In this document: one piece after another, positions 1-4,697 of the stretch
How the letters are laid out: every line of letters begins with the position of its first letter
Numbering within the stretch: position 1 is the stretch's first letter
Virus record (IMG/VR): IMGVR_UViG_3300021964_000522
Location: 1 to 24,114 of that record
DNA length: 24,114 bases
DNA from: a virus
Strand: one strand, 5' to 3'
The notes under the pieces: generated by a model
Database searches by the model: none
What the model saw: the letters and a program-made list of their open reading frames with translations, nothing else
Told to the model about the DNA's origin: nothing
Program-made: the position numbers and the translations under genes

Positions 1-99
1 CATCGTGTCCCACTCATCGATCTGAGTGTCCGGTTTACTGGGCATGTCGTTGCTTTCTGTGCATTTAAATGCACGATTTAGATCTCCCCATTTAGCCAT
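1..99 (-). CDS. Partial small hypothetical protein, runs off the window
   Basis: An open frame starts at an ATG whose complement is at 97-99 and stays open for 33 codons to the window edge. The peptide begins MAKWGDLNRAFKCTES and is polar and acidic toward the visible end. It follows the preceding leftward gene by two bases, and the end of that gene (GGAGAAATAGAA on the minus strand) supplies a Shine-Dalgarno. The tight spacing and shared orientation place it in the leftward operon of small early-type genes. I do not recognise a family; the C-terminus is missing, so function cannot be judged. Confidence 0.55.
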   Translation of the reverse strand, partial: MAKWGDLNRAFKCTESNDMPSKPDTQIDEWDTM

Positions 100-101
100 T
101 T

Positions 102-272
102 CTATTTCTCCAACTGCTTGAGCCGGTATAGCTCTTCATCAATTTCCGTCAGGTCACGATTGATTTGAGCAATCAATGAGCGGGCGTAGTCATCATCTAG
201 ATGCCAACCAAGCTCGTAGTCATAGATGAGATCACGCAGGACGATTAGGCGGGGGTCAGATAGATCAGTCAT
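102..272 (-). CDS. Small acidic hypothetical protein (56 aa)
   Basis: The frame runs from ATG (complement of 270-272) to TAG (complement of 102-104). The start is preceded on the minus strand by GAGAGGAATTACAA, a good ribosome binding site at normal spacing. The protein begins MTDLSDPRLIVLRDLIYDYE and ends in a charged, heptad-like stretch (ELYRLKQLEK), so it is likely helical and may oligomerise. It is flanked by genes of the same strand and belongs to the leftward operon. I do not recognise the family. Confidence rests on ribosome binding site, spacing and context. Confidence 0.6.
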   Translation of the reverse strand: MTDLSDPRLIVLRDLIYDYELGWHLDDDYARSLIAQINRDLTEIDEELYRLKQLEK

Positions 273-315
273 TTGTAATTCCTCTCATCACACGATCTCG
301 TCTTCGCTTCGCTCA

Positions 316-567
316 TTATACGATTTCAACAACTTTGTCAGCATAGAAAGATTTCCACGAGCTAGACGACACTTCATAGATAGGGATCTGACCACGGGCC
401 TTCATAGCCTCACCCTGAGCCATTCCCTTGTCGGACCCTACGATCTTACTGGTAGGCTTGAAGAGGCCATTGACTACGCGGATGCTACCGTCTTTCTTGA
501 TGAAGCTGACTGTGGCGAACTTGGTGCCTTTGGCTTCGATGATCTGGTGGATAGTGTTGATGTCCAT
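316..567 (-). CDS. Small phage protein, probable SH3-like beta-barrel fold
   Basis: This 83-residue protein starts at an ATG preceded on the minus strand by AAGGAGTGAAACGACG. The pattern of a short N-terminal helix (MDINTIHQIIEAKG), then FATVSFIKKDGSIRVVNG, a variable loop and a C-terminal IPIYEV...YADKVVEIV strand resembles small phage proteins annotated as SH3 beta-barrel fold-containing, which occur in early regions of many phages and have no established biochemical role. The resemblance is from memory of the family pattern, not a search. It lies in the leftward operon and is likely expressed early. Confidence 0.7.
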   Translation of the reverse strand: MDINTIHQIIEAKGTKFATVSFIKKDGSIRVVNGLFKPTSKIVGSDKGMAQGEAMKARGQIPIYEVSSSSWKSFYADKVVEIV

Positions 568-614
568 CGTCGTTTCACTCCTTGTGTCTTGATGATTCTA
601 AAGTAGGGTATTTG

Positions 615-794
615 TCACTCACTGTCAAGTGCTAGGGCAATAAATCTGATCCCTTCTAAGGCAGTCTTCTCAGCCTCACAGGTATTCTCTAGCTCTTCAG
701 CCCGCATAACAGCAGCCATACGACCATAACGACGACCTGTGTCTAGGCGTAGGATACCGTGGGGGGTAATCAAACCGATAATGTAACGATACAT
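615..794 (-). CDS. Small hypothetical protein (59 aa)
   Basis: The frame runs from ATG (complement of 792-794) to TGA (complement of 615-617). On the minus strand the start is preceded by GAGGAGCTATAGA, a strong Shine-Dalgarno that overlaps the stop region of the upstream gene, suggesting translational coupling. The protein begins MYRYIIGLITPHGILRLDTG and continues into an amphipathic, probably helical half (MRAEELENTCEAEKTALEG). No family recognised. It is a member of the leftward early-type operon. Confidence 0.6.
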   Translation of the reverse strand: MYRYIIGLITPHGILRLDTGRRYGRMAAVMRAEELENTCEAEKTALEGIRFIALALDSE

Positions 795-805
795 TCTATA
801 GCTCC

Positions 806-973
806 TCAGAATTGTGGGTAGAACACTTCGCCATTCATGTATTCGCTAACCAAGTGTTCTAGGTGTTTGTGCAGGTGAGGGCAATAGCCACCCTCCCATT
901 CGATCTCGTCGATCTGTCGTTTGGTGTTGCTGATCTCTTGTTCCATAGGGATTACATCTTTAAGCATTTCCAT
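806..973 (-). CDS. Small hypothetical protein (55 aa)
   Basis: The frame runs from ATG (complement of 971-973) to TGA (complement of 806-808). The start lies just after the stop of the upstream leftward gene, and its leader AAGGAACGGAGTGAC (complement of 978-992) is the last part of that gene. The protein begins MEMLKDVIPMEQEISNTKRQ and contains a CPHLHKHLEH stretch rich in His with one Cys; this could bind a metal but is too short to claim a site. Its 3' end carries a 17-base stretch (814-830) found inverted at 3890-3906. No family recognised. Confidence 0.6.
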   Translation of the reverse strand: MEMLKDVIPMEQEISNTKRQIDEIEWEGGYCPHLHKHLEHLVSEYMNGEVFYPQF

Positions 974-978
974 CGTGG

Positions 979-1212
979 TCACTCCGTTCCTTGCTTGAGT
1001 TGCTCTCTGACACCTTCGTAGACGATTCGGCAGATCACGTCAACAGCTTTGTCGAGGTAATCGAACTCACCCTCTAGCTTGAGCATGAAGTAGGCTGCAA
1101 GGCCATTCATCAGGGGAGACTTGTCGTCTACGTTGTGGCCCTTCTCTGCCAGTGCGACAGCATAGATGTGACCAAGTTCTTCGATCAGTGATTGTGCCTC
1201 CTTAATTTCCAT
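979..1212 (-). CDS. Small hypothetical protein (77 aa), first gene of the leftward operon
   Basis: The protein begins MEIKEAQSLIEELGHIYAVA and is predicted by eye to be mostly alpha-helical, with acidic and hydrophobic residues alternating. The ATG is preceded by AAGGAACGGAGTGACGAG on the minus strand, a leader nearly repeated before the next gene and before the small terminase. It is the promoter-proximal gene of the leftward transcription unit that starts near 1430, so its mRNA carries the five-copy leader repeat at 1234-1368. No family recognised. Confidence 0.6.
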   Translation of the reverse strand: MEIKEAQSLIEELGHIYAVALAEKGHNVDDKSPLMNGLAAYFMLKLEGEFDYLDKAVDVICRIVYEGVREQLKQGTE

Positions 1213-1233
1213 CTCGTCACTCCGTTCCTTAAA

Positions 1234-1368
1234 TTCTCTCGTGGGGTGTTGTTGGAATCACCCTGAACAATTTCCTCGTGGGGGTCAAGTAGAATTTTTT
1301 CCTGCTCATTTCCCTCGTGGGGTCAGGCGAACATTTCCCTCGTGGGGGTGAGCTTTTCCCTCGTGGGG
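1234..1368 (-). repeat. Five-copy direct repeat in the leader of the leftward operon
   Basis: Five copies of a TTTCCCTCGTGGGG-type element lie at about 1234-1246, 1271-1284, 1309-1322, 1334-1348 and 1355-1368. The last three are near identical; the first two are diverged at the left end. Read in the leftward transcript each copy is CCCCACGAGGGAAA, which can form a short CCC/GGG stem and contains the purine-rich GAGGGA. All lie between the leftward promoter and its first gene, so they are in the 5' untranslated RNA and could be protein-binding or antitermination-like sites. Confidence 0.7.
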
Positions 1369-1418
1369 TATCCTGATACCTCATGCCGCACCGCAGCGAG
1401 AACGAATCGGGAACACGT

Positions 1419-1433
1419 GATTCTGGCCGAATC
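1419..1433. repeat. GANTC dyad downstream of the leftward promoter
   Basis: GATTC-TGGCC-GAATC is an inverted repeat with 5-base half sites; each half is a GANTC site. It lies just downstream of the -10 box at 1437-1442, around the expected transcription start of the leftward unit, so it could be an operator or a methylation-sensitive site. A similar dyad, GATTC-N6-GAATC, is at 3693-3708 near the other promoter. Confidence 0.4.
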
Positions 1434-1436
1434 TAC

Positions 1437-1465
1437 ATGATACCACGAATCGGCGGTGGCGTCAA
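1437..1465 (-). promoter_or_regulatory. Leftward sigma-70-like promoter
   Basis: On the minus strand the sequence reads TTGACG-N17-TATCAT, five of six matches to each consensus box at ideal spacing (-35 at 1460-1465, -10 at 1437-1442). It points toward the small leftward genes with a predicted start near 1430, giving a leader of about 220 bases. The spacer next to the -10 contains GATTCGTGG, a motif also found in both orientations around the promoter at 3750-3778. Confidence 0.65.
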
Positions 1466-1470
1466 CCCCT

Positions 1471-1530
1471 AATCTTTCGACGACGACACATATCTTTCGA
1501 GTCATGGGCGAGTCTTTCGATAGCGTCACG
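1471..1530. repeat. Three 20-bp iterons with TCTTTCGA cores
   Basis: TCTTTCGA occurs at 1473-1480, 1493-1500 and 1513-1520, exactly 20 bases apart, about two helical turns. The array begins 8 bases upstream of the -35 box of the leftward promoter. A fourth, inverted partial copy (CGAAAGATA) is at 1549-1557. The regular spacing on one DNA face fits binding sites of an activator, a repressor or a replication initiator. No candidate binding protein is encoded in the window. Confidence 0.65.
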
Positions 1531-1634
1531 ATAGAGTCCTACCTAGCGCGAAAGATAGCTCCAACGCGCAAAATGTGTTCCAGATTGGTTCCAGCCTAGC
1601 AAACGCGGATTCTAACGCCACAACGCTCAATTTT

Positions 1635-1649
1635 GCATAGCTGCTATGC
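1635..1649. promoter_or_regulatory. 15-bp perfect palindrome, candidate operator
   Basis: GCATAGC-T-GCTATGC is a perfect 7-1-7 palindrome lying 12 bases upstream of the -35 box of the rightward promoter. Its position and symmetry fit a dimeric transcription factor site. A palindrome of the same 7-T-7 form but different sequence lies at 4105-4119. Confidence 0.5.
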
Positions 1650-1661
1650 GCTAGAAACATA

Positions 1662-1691
1662 TTGACGCCAGTAGCGACTCACGCTTATAAG
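1662..1691 (+). promoter_or_regulatory. Rightward promoter of the GP88 cassette
   Basis: TTGACG (1662-1667) and TATAAG (1686-1691) are separated by 18 bases, each five of six to consensus. The predicted start is near 1698, and the first gene begins at 1726 after an AAGGA at 1713-1717. It would drive the cassette up to the terminator at 3480-3506. Confidence 0.6.
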
Positions 1692-1725
1692 TAGTGCAAC
1701 GCAACCAAATATAAGGAATCGCAAT

Positions 1726-2400
1726 ATGACTCGTCCCTTCACAATGACGCTTAAAGCCGCGCAAGAGTCGGCCCGCATTAGCCTAGGCAATAGTAAAATG
1801 CCCGGCACGACATTTGCGCAAGACGCATTTGCATGTAAAGTTGGCGACAAATTAGCTAAGGTTGAGGGAAGCGTTTGCTCCAAATGCTATGCCCGCAAGA
1901 TCCAACGCCTACGCCCTAGCGTCAATCTAGGCTGGAAAGCTAATCTGGAAAAGGCGCGGCATTGGTTAAGCGTCAATCCTAAACAATGGATTGAATCTTG
2001 CGTGTTCCAGATCAACCGCGCCGCTAATAAGACGGGGGAGTCTTTTCATAGGTGGTTTGACTCTGGTGACTTGGACTCGGTGCAGCAGCTTGACGCTATA
2101 TGTAAGGTCGCGGAATTGACTCCTAGCATTGCCCATTGGTTGCCAACGCGCGAGGCTGGAATCGTCAAAGCGTATAAGAAACAAGGTGGCGTTATTCCGG
2201 GCAACCTAGTTATCCGCGTTAGTGCAACCATGATAGGTGACAAGCCTATGCGCGGGCATGAGAACACTAGCACTGTTCACGTTAAAGGGACTCAAGCCTA
2301 TGGCCATTCTTGCCCCGCTTACATTCAAGGCAACGCTTGCGGCACTTGTCGCGCTTGCTGGAATCCTAGTGTCGCAAATGTCAGTTACCCAAAACACTAG
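1726..2400 (+). CDS. GP88-family phage protein (cysteine-rich, function unknown)
   Basis: The 224-residue protein resembles the phage gene product 88 family: an N-terminal SLGNSKMPGTTF segment (residues 19-30), SVCSKCYARK (49-58), a central RWFDSGDL motif (109-116), HWLPTREA (137-144) and a C-terminal cysteine cluster. Cysteines at 51 and 54 and at 196, 205, 208 and 211 form C-x2-C and C-x8-C-x2-C-x2-C patterns that suggest bound metal or an iron-sulfur cluster; that is inference. Start chosen at the ATG after AAGGA (1713-1717). It heads a separate plus-strand cassette with its own promoter and terminator. The role of the family is not established. Family assignment is from motif recognition, without a search. 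Confidence 0.8.
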   Translation: MTRPFTMTLKAAQESARISLGNSKMPGTTFAQDAFACKVGDKLAKVEGSVCSKCYARKIQRLRPSVNLGWKANLEKARHWLSVNPKQWIESCVFQINRAANKTGESFHRWFDSGDLDSVQQLDAICKVAELTPSIAHWLPTREAGIVKAYKKQGGVIPGNLVIRVSATMIGDKPMRGHENTSTVHVKGTQAYGHSCPAYIQGNACGTCRACWNPSVANVSYPKH

Positions 2401-2468
2401 GCTTGACGCGACACAACGAATCGCGCATAGTCAATGCAACGGAAACGACAACACAAGGAAACAAAACA

Positions 2469-2660
2469 ATGTTGCTCAAGAATGAAAACACGGTGAAGAT
2501 CTATAACTATGCAATTCGCGGTCAAATTGTCGCTCAAGTGAGAACACGCAAGGATGGACTCGCGGACCTATTTATTGCCGCCCGTGGGAAGGTCGAGACA
2601 ATGCCGACTCGTCAAGCCTTCGATATGGCGCAAACACGCAAGCGCCTTGAGCTTTATTGA
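2469..2660 (+). CDS. Small basic hypothetical protein (63 aa)
   Basis: I place the start at ATG 2469 rather than the in-frame upstream ATG at 2403, because 2469 is preceded by AAGGAAACAAAACA and the upstream residues are low-complexity. The protein begins MLLKNENTVKIYNYAIRGQI and ends in a basic helix-like tail (MAQTRKRLELY). It is the second gene of the GP88 cassette. No family recognised. Confidence 0.55.
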   Translation: MLLKNENTVKIYNYAIRGQIVAQVRTRKDGLADLFIAARGKVETMPTRQAFDMAQTRKRLELY

Positions 2661-2671
2661 GGAGTCTTGGT

Positions 2672-2827
2672 ATGATACGGAATCTATTAATTGACGCATT
2701 GGCGCTAGTCGGTATTTTCGCAATGGTATTTTGTATCTTGTTTGCGGGATACGGGTTTTCTAATGAAGAAGGACTCGGCATATTCTTTCCCGGTTTTGGC
2801 GGTTACTTTTGGAGCTTAGAACAATGA
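2672..2827 (+). CDS. Small single-pass membrane protein (51 aa)
   Basis: The frame runs from ATG 2672 to TGA 2825-2827, with GAGGAG just upstream overlapping the previous stop. Residues 9-29 (ALALVGIFAMVFCILFAGYGF) form one hydrophobic helix, then a short polar and aromatic tail (GGYFWSLEQ). The ATGA overlap with the next gene supports translational coupling. The size and single transmembrane segment are common in phage cassettes that act at the host envelope, but no function can be assigned. Confidence 0.6.
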   Translation: MIRNLLIDALALVGIFAMVFCILFAGYGFSNEEGLGIFFPGFGGYFWSLEQ

Positions 2828-3042
2828 CGCAAGAATACATTGCACCCGGCACAAAGCGAGTCGATAGCCTTGGCGCTTATGTCATGACGTACTATGCCGG
2901 ATCGTGGGATTATACTTATAGCGCCCCATGCCTTCACCTTAACCCGCCCATGTTAGAATATTGGTTGCGCAAGGCTAACGACGAAAGGCTGTTGGAGCTA
3001 GGCGGCGTTTTGTGGGCCGTAGAACAAGGGAAAGGGAATTGA
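2824..3042 (+). CDS. Small hypothetical protein (72 aa)
   Basis: ATG 2824 overlaps the TGA of the preceding gene and has GGAG at 2811-2814; this is preferred over the in-frame TTG at 2809. The protein begins MTQEYIAPGTKRVDSLGAYV and is rich in aromatic residues (YVMTYYAGSWDYTYS), with a Leu-rich C-terminal helix (DERLLELGGVLWAVEQ). No family recognised. Fourth gene of the GP88 cassette. Confidence 0.6.
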   Translation: MTQEYIAPGTKRVDSLGAYVMTYYAGSWDYTYSAPCLHLNPPMLEYWLRKANDERLLELGGVLWAVEQGKGN

Positions 3043-3043
3043 T

Positions 3044-3295
3044 ATGAACACGCAAGAAACATATAATGGTTGGACTAATCGCGCCACATGGCTTGCCAAC
3101 CTATGGCTTGAAGAATGTTTTCAGCAGGATTTGCAAGACGGATATGCCATTTGTTCTGCCCACGTTAAAGATACAATCAATAATATGTTAGCAGAAATGC
3201 CGCATATCGACGGGCTTTTTTCCGACCTATTGCATAGCGCTATTTCTGAGATAGATTGCTATGAGATAGCGGCACAATATAACAAGGAGTCGTAA
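3044..3295 (+). CDS. Small phage protein with NGWTNRATW motif
   Basis: The 83-residue protein opens with MNTQETYNGWTNRATWLANL. The N-G-W-T-N-R-x-T-W-x-x-x-L-W signature recurs at the N-terminus of many small phage and plasmid proteins of unknown role, so this is very likely a real gene. The rest is acidic and mostly helical with no catalytic motif visible. It starts two bases after the stop of the previous gene, as expected for an operon. Confidence 0.7.
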   Translation: MNTQETYNGWTNRATWLANLWLEECFQQDLQDGYAICSAHVKDTINNMLAEMPHIDGLFSDLLHSAISEIDCYEIAAQYNKES

Positions 3296-3296
3296 C

Positions 3297-3437
3297 ATGT
3301 TCTTTTGGTGTATCCTATCCGACGAGCTTGGCGAAGAATTCTCGGTGAAGATAGTAGCGCACGACATGGCCGATTGCATTCAGATCATACGCGAACAGTA
3401 TCCCGAGTCTGGCATAGTAGACGTGAGACGCTATTGA
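3297..3437 (+). CDS. Small hypothetical protein (46 aa), last gene of the GP88 cassette
   Basis: The frame runs from ATG 3297 to TGA 3435-3437. AAGGAG at 3284-3289, at ideal spacing, overlaps the 3' end of the preceding gene. The peptide begins MFFWCILSDELGEEFSVKIV and contains a strand-helix-strand-like order (FSVKIVAH, DMADCIQIIREQYP, SGIVDVRRY), which looks like a small folded domain. No family recognised. The terminator at 3480-3506 follows. Confidence 0.6.
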   Translation: MFFWCILSDELGEEFSVKIVAHDMADCIQIIREQYPESGIVDVRRY

Positions 3438-3479
3438 CGCGCTAGAACGGCCCTTACAAGCCCGAGTCGATACTTTAGG

Positions 3480-3506
3480 CCCCTGCCCTACCCGGCGGGG
3501 GTTTTT
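3480..3506 (+). terminator. Intrinsic terminator of the GP88 cassette
   Basis: CCCCTGCC (3480-3487) pairs fully with GGCGGGGG (3494-3501), with one G-U pair, around a 6-base loop, and is followed directly by TTTTT. It lies 42 bases after the last cassette gene and closes the plus-strand unit begun near 1698, so the structural genes must use a separate promoter. Confidence 0.85.
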
Positions 3507-3698
3507 GCTTGTGTGCGGCGCTCTCAGGCGCTATCAGAGGCATGTGCATTTATGCAATGGTCGCATGGTGTTGTCGTGCAATTCTGCACAATGGTTTTTG
3601 ACCATTTGGTAAAATATGGGAATGCGAATCAGATCGTATGGTGTCAGCGCCCCCCGAATCCTCTGTCAAGAAAATCTTTTGTATTGACACGAGATTCA

Positions 3699-3798
3699 CC
3701 CACGAATCAGCTAATGTGTTGCACTTTAGTCACACTATGGATTTTTTCGTTGACAGGGGGCGTGGGACCCTCTAGAATCTGCGCGGATGATTCGTGGG
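3699..3798. repeat. Inverted CCCACGAATCA / TGATTCGTGGG pair flanking a promoter
   Basis: An 11-base motif CCCACGAATCA at 3699-3709 and its exact complement at 3788-3798 flank the promoter boxes at 3750-3778. The right copy lies about +3 to +13 relative to the predicted start. The shared core GATTCGTGG is also inside the leftward promoter spacer (complement of 1443-1451). These are candidate sites for one regulator acting at both promoters. Confidence 0.5.
3750..3778 (+). promoter_or_regulatory. Strong rightward promoter upstream of the structural genes
   Basis: TTGACA (3750-3755) is a perfect -35 and TAGAAT (3773-3778) is five of six for the -10, with an ideal 17-base spacer. It is the best sigma-70-like promoter noticed in the window and points to the terminase and head genes, with a predicted start near 3785 and a leader of about 515 bases. 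A weaker candidate (TTGTGA 3985-3990, N18, TATAGT 4009-4014) lies downstream. Confidence 0.7.
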
Positions 3799-3851
3799 GT
3801 AGGGTAACGACACATATATTCAAAGGAAGAAAAAGGTTCAGGTAGTTACCA

Positions 3852-3998
3852 ATGTCAAGTAAAGGCAGGCATCATCCTACGATTCGACCCGAAGTGTTCT
3901 ACCCACGACAGAAAAAAAGTAAAAATTCTTTCGTTACATTACAACACTTTAGATACATCAGCAGAAAAAAGTTGAAAATAGTGCTTGTGAACTCTTAA
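3852..3998 (+). CDS. Possible small basic protein (48 aa)
   Basis: ATG 3852 opens 48 codons ending at TAA 3996-3998. The peptide begins MSSKGRHHPTIRPEVFYPRQ and is very basic, as in small nucleic-acid-binding proteins. In favour: it is the first ATG frame after the strong promoter, and its 17-base segment 3890-3906 matches, in the same reading frame (EVFYP), the 3' end of the leftward gene 806-973. Against: the ribosome binding site is weak and the region turns AT-rich and A-tract-rich within the frame. It may be a gene remnant. Confidence 0.25.
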   Translation: MSSKGRHHPTIRPEVFYPRQKKSKNSFVTLQHFRYISRKKLKIVLVNS

Positions 3999-4016
3999 AA
4001 AAAGTGCCTATAGTAT

Positions 4017-4136
4017 AGTAAGACCCCTTACTTAAGAATAAACTATAGTTTTTCACTTAGGCTTATTAATTATAATAGATTATAAGACTCAAGTATAAAT
4101 CTTAAGTATAGTCTATACTGTCGTAGCGCTGCTACG
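4017..4136. repeat. Cluster of perfect dyads in an AT-rich island
   Basis: Five inverted repeats lie in 120 bases: AGTAAG-N4-CTTACT (4017-4032), AAACTATAGTTT (4040-4051), TTATAAT-AG-ATTATAA (4070-4085), AGTATAG-T-CTATACT (4105-4119) and CGTAGC-GCT-GCTACG (4122-4136). All are perfect. They sit about 170 bases upstream of the small terminase start, in the classical position of a packaging recognition site, but an origin or a multi-operator control site is equally possible. Confidence 0.55.
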
Positions 4137-4301
4137 CAGCTTGAGTATCCCCTAAGCCAACCAAGACGAACCTAGTCAAGATTGTCGTATCATGTAGATG
4201 TGGTCTTGCTGATGGCTCCTTTATTGGGATACATGTCCTCCAGAACATATCAATCTGGACTACCCACCTAAGTTTGATTTGTCGTTAAGGAACGCAGTGA
4301 C

Positions 4302-4697
4302 GTGGCATACGACCCCCTCCCATACAGTAAGAATGTTGAGAAGCACGTCCTTGAGTGCATTCAGGGGGGTGTCGGTATCCGTGAGATGTTAGCTTCTATG
4401 CAGCATCTACAGGGTGCGCCTAAGTCTCTTTCGACACTCTACAAGATCTATGGCACTATCATCCACAGTGAGAGAGCTAGGATCAATGCTGCTGTTGGTC
4501 GTAAGGTCATTGACCAAGCCCTAGAGGGTGATTTCAAGTCTCAAGAGCTTTTCCTTCGTAGTAAGGGTGGGTGGTCCCCGAAAGAGACTGTTGAGACAAC
4601 CGAAGGTATCGACGAAGATACTGACGAGAGTGCAGTTGACGCATTGATGAATTTGTTAGGTTTTGGTGATGACGAAGAAGAGAGCGATAACCGCTGA
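4302..4697 (+). CDS. terS: Terminase small subunit
   Basis: This 131-residue protein directly precedes the large terminase and fits the small-subunit pattern: an N-terminal helical DNA-binding region (VLECIQGGVGIREMLASM...SLSTLYKIYG, about residues 17-49), a helical middle that would oligomerise, the GDFKSQELFLRSKGGW motif (about 77-92) and an acidic tail. It would recognise phage DNA and deliver it to the packaging motor at the procapsid portal. The start is GTG at 4302, supported by AAGGAACGCAGTGAC (4287-4301), which closely matches leaders of two early genes. It overlaps the large subunit gene in another frame, implying coupled translation. Confidence 0.85.
   Translation: MAYDPLPYSKNVEKHVLECIQGGVGIREMLASMQHLQGAPKSLSTLYKIYGTIIHSERARINAAVGRKVIDQALEGDFKSQELFLRSKGGWSPKETVETTEGIDEDTDESAVDALMNLLGFGDDEEESDNR

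Larger units (their letters stand above)
1213..1725. other. Divergent control region between leftward and rightward units
   Basis: No convincing gene lies in these 513 bases. A 68-codon leftward frame (1323-1529) runs through the promoter and repeats and is rejected. From left to right the region holds five TCGTGGGG-containing leader repeats, GANTC-based dyads, a leftward sigma-70-like promoter, three exactly 20-bp-spaced TCTTTCGA repeats, a 15-bp perfect palindrome and a rightward promoter. The organisation resembles a phage early switch or replication control region, but no repressor gene is visible within the window. Confidence 0.7.
3507..4301. other. Mostly non-coding region upstream of terminase
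   Basis: About 800 bases hold no convincing gene apart from one weak 48-codon frame at 3852-3998. A 110-codon frame at 3513-3845 runs through the promoter and lacks a ribosome binding site. The left part has a strong promoter and GANTC-based inverted motifs. The right part (about 3905-4136) is very AT-rich with A-tracts at 3912-3918, 3965-3970 and 3997-4003, followed by a cluster of perfect dyads. Its position next to the small terminase gene fits a cos or pac site or a replication origin; nothing seen distinguishes these. Confidence 0.6.

Noticed and set aside
1234-1368. CRISPR array
   Set aside because: The five repeats are only 14 bases, unevenly spaced (roughly 20-40 bases), lie in a leader and have no neighbouring cas gene.
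1323-1529. A 68-codon leftward open frame in the control region
   Set aside because: It runs through the leftward promoter and three leader repeats and contains no ribosome binding site. The repeats explain its odd recurring PTRE peptide.
3684-3717. A second promoter from TTGACA at 3684-3689
   Set aside because: No -10-like box lies at 15-19 bases; the nearest (TAATGT) is 22 bases away.
3513-3845. A 110-codon rightward open frame after the terminator
   Set aside because: It starts at a GTG without a ribosome binding site, spans the strong promoter at 3750-3778 and has no protein-like pattern.
4212-4271. A 19-codon ATG frame in the terminase leader
   Set aside because: It lacks a Shine-Dalgarno and any recognisable feature.
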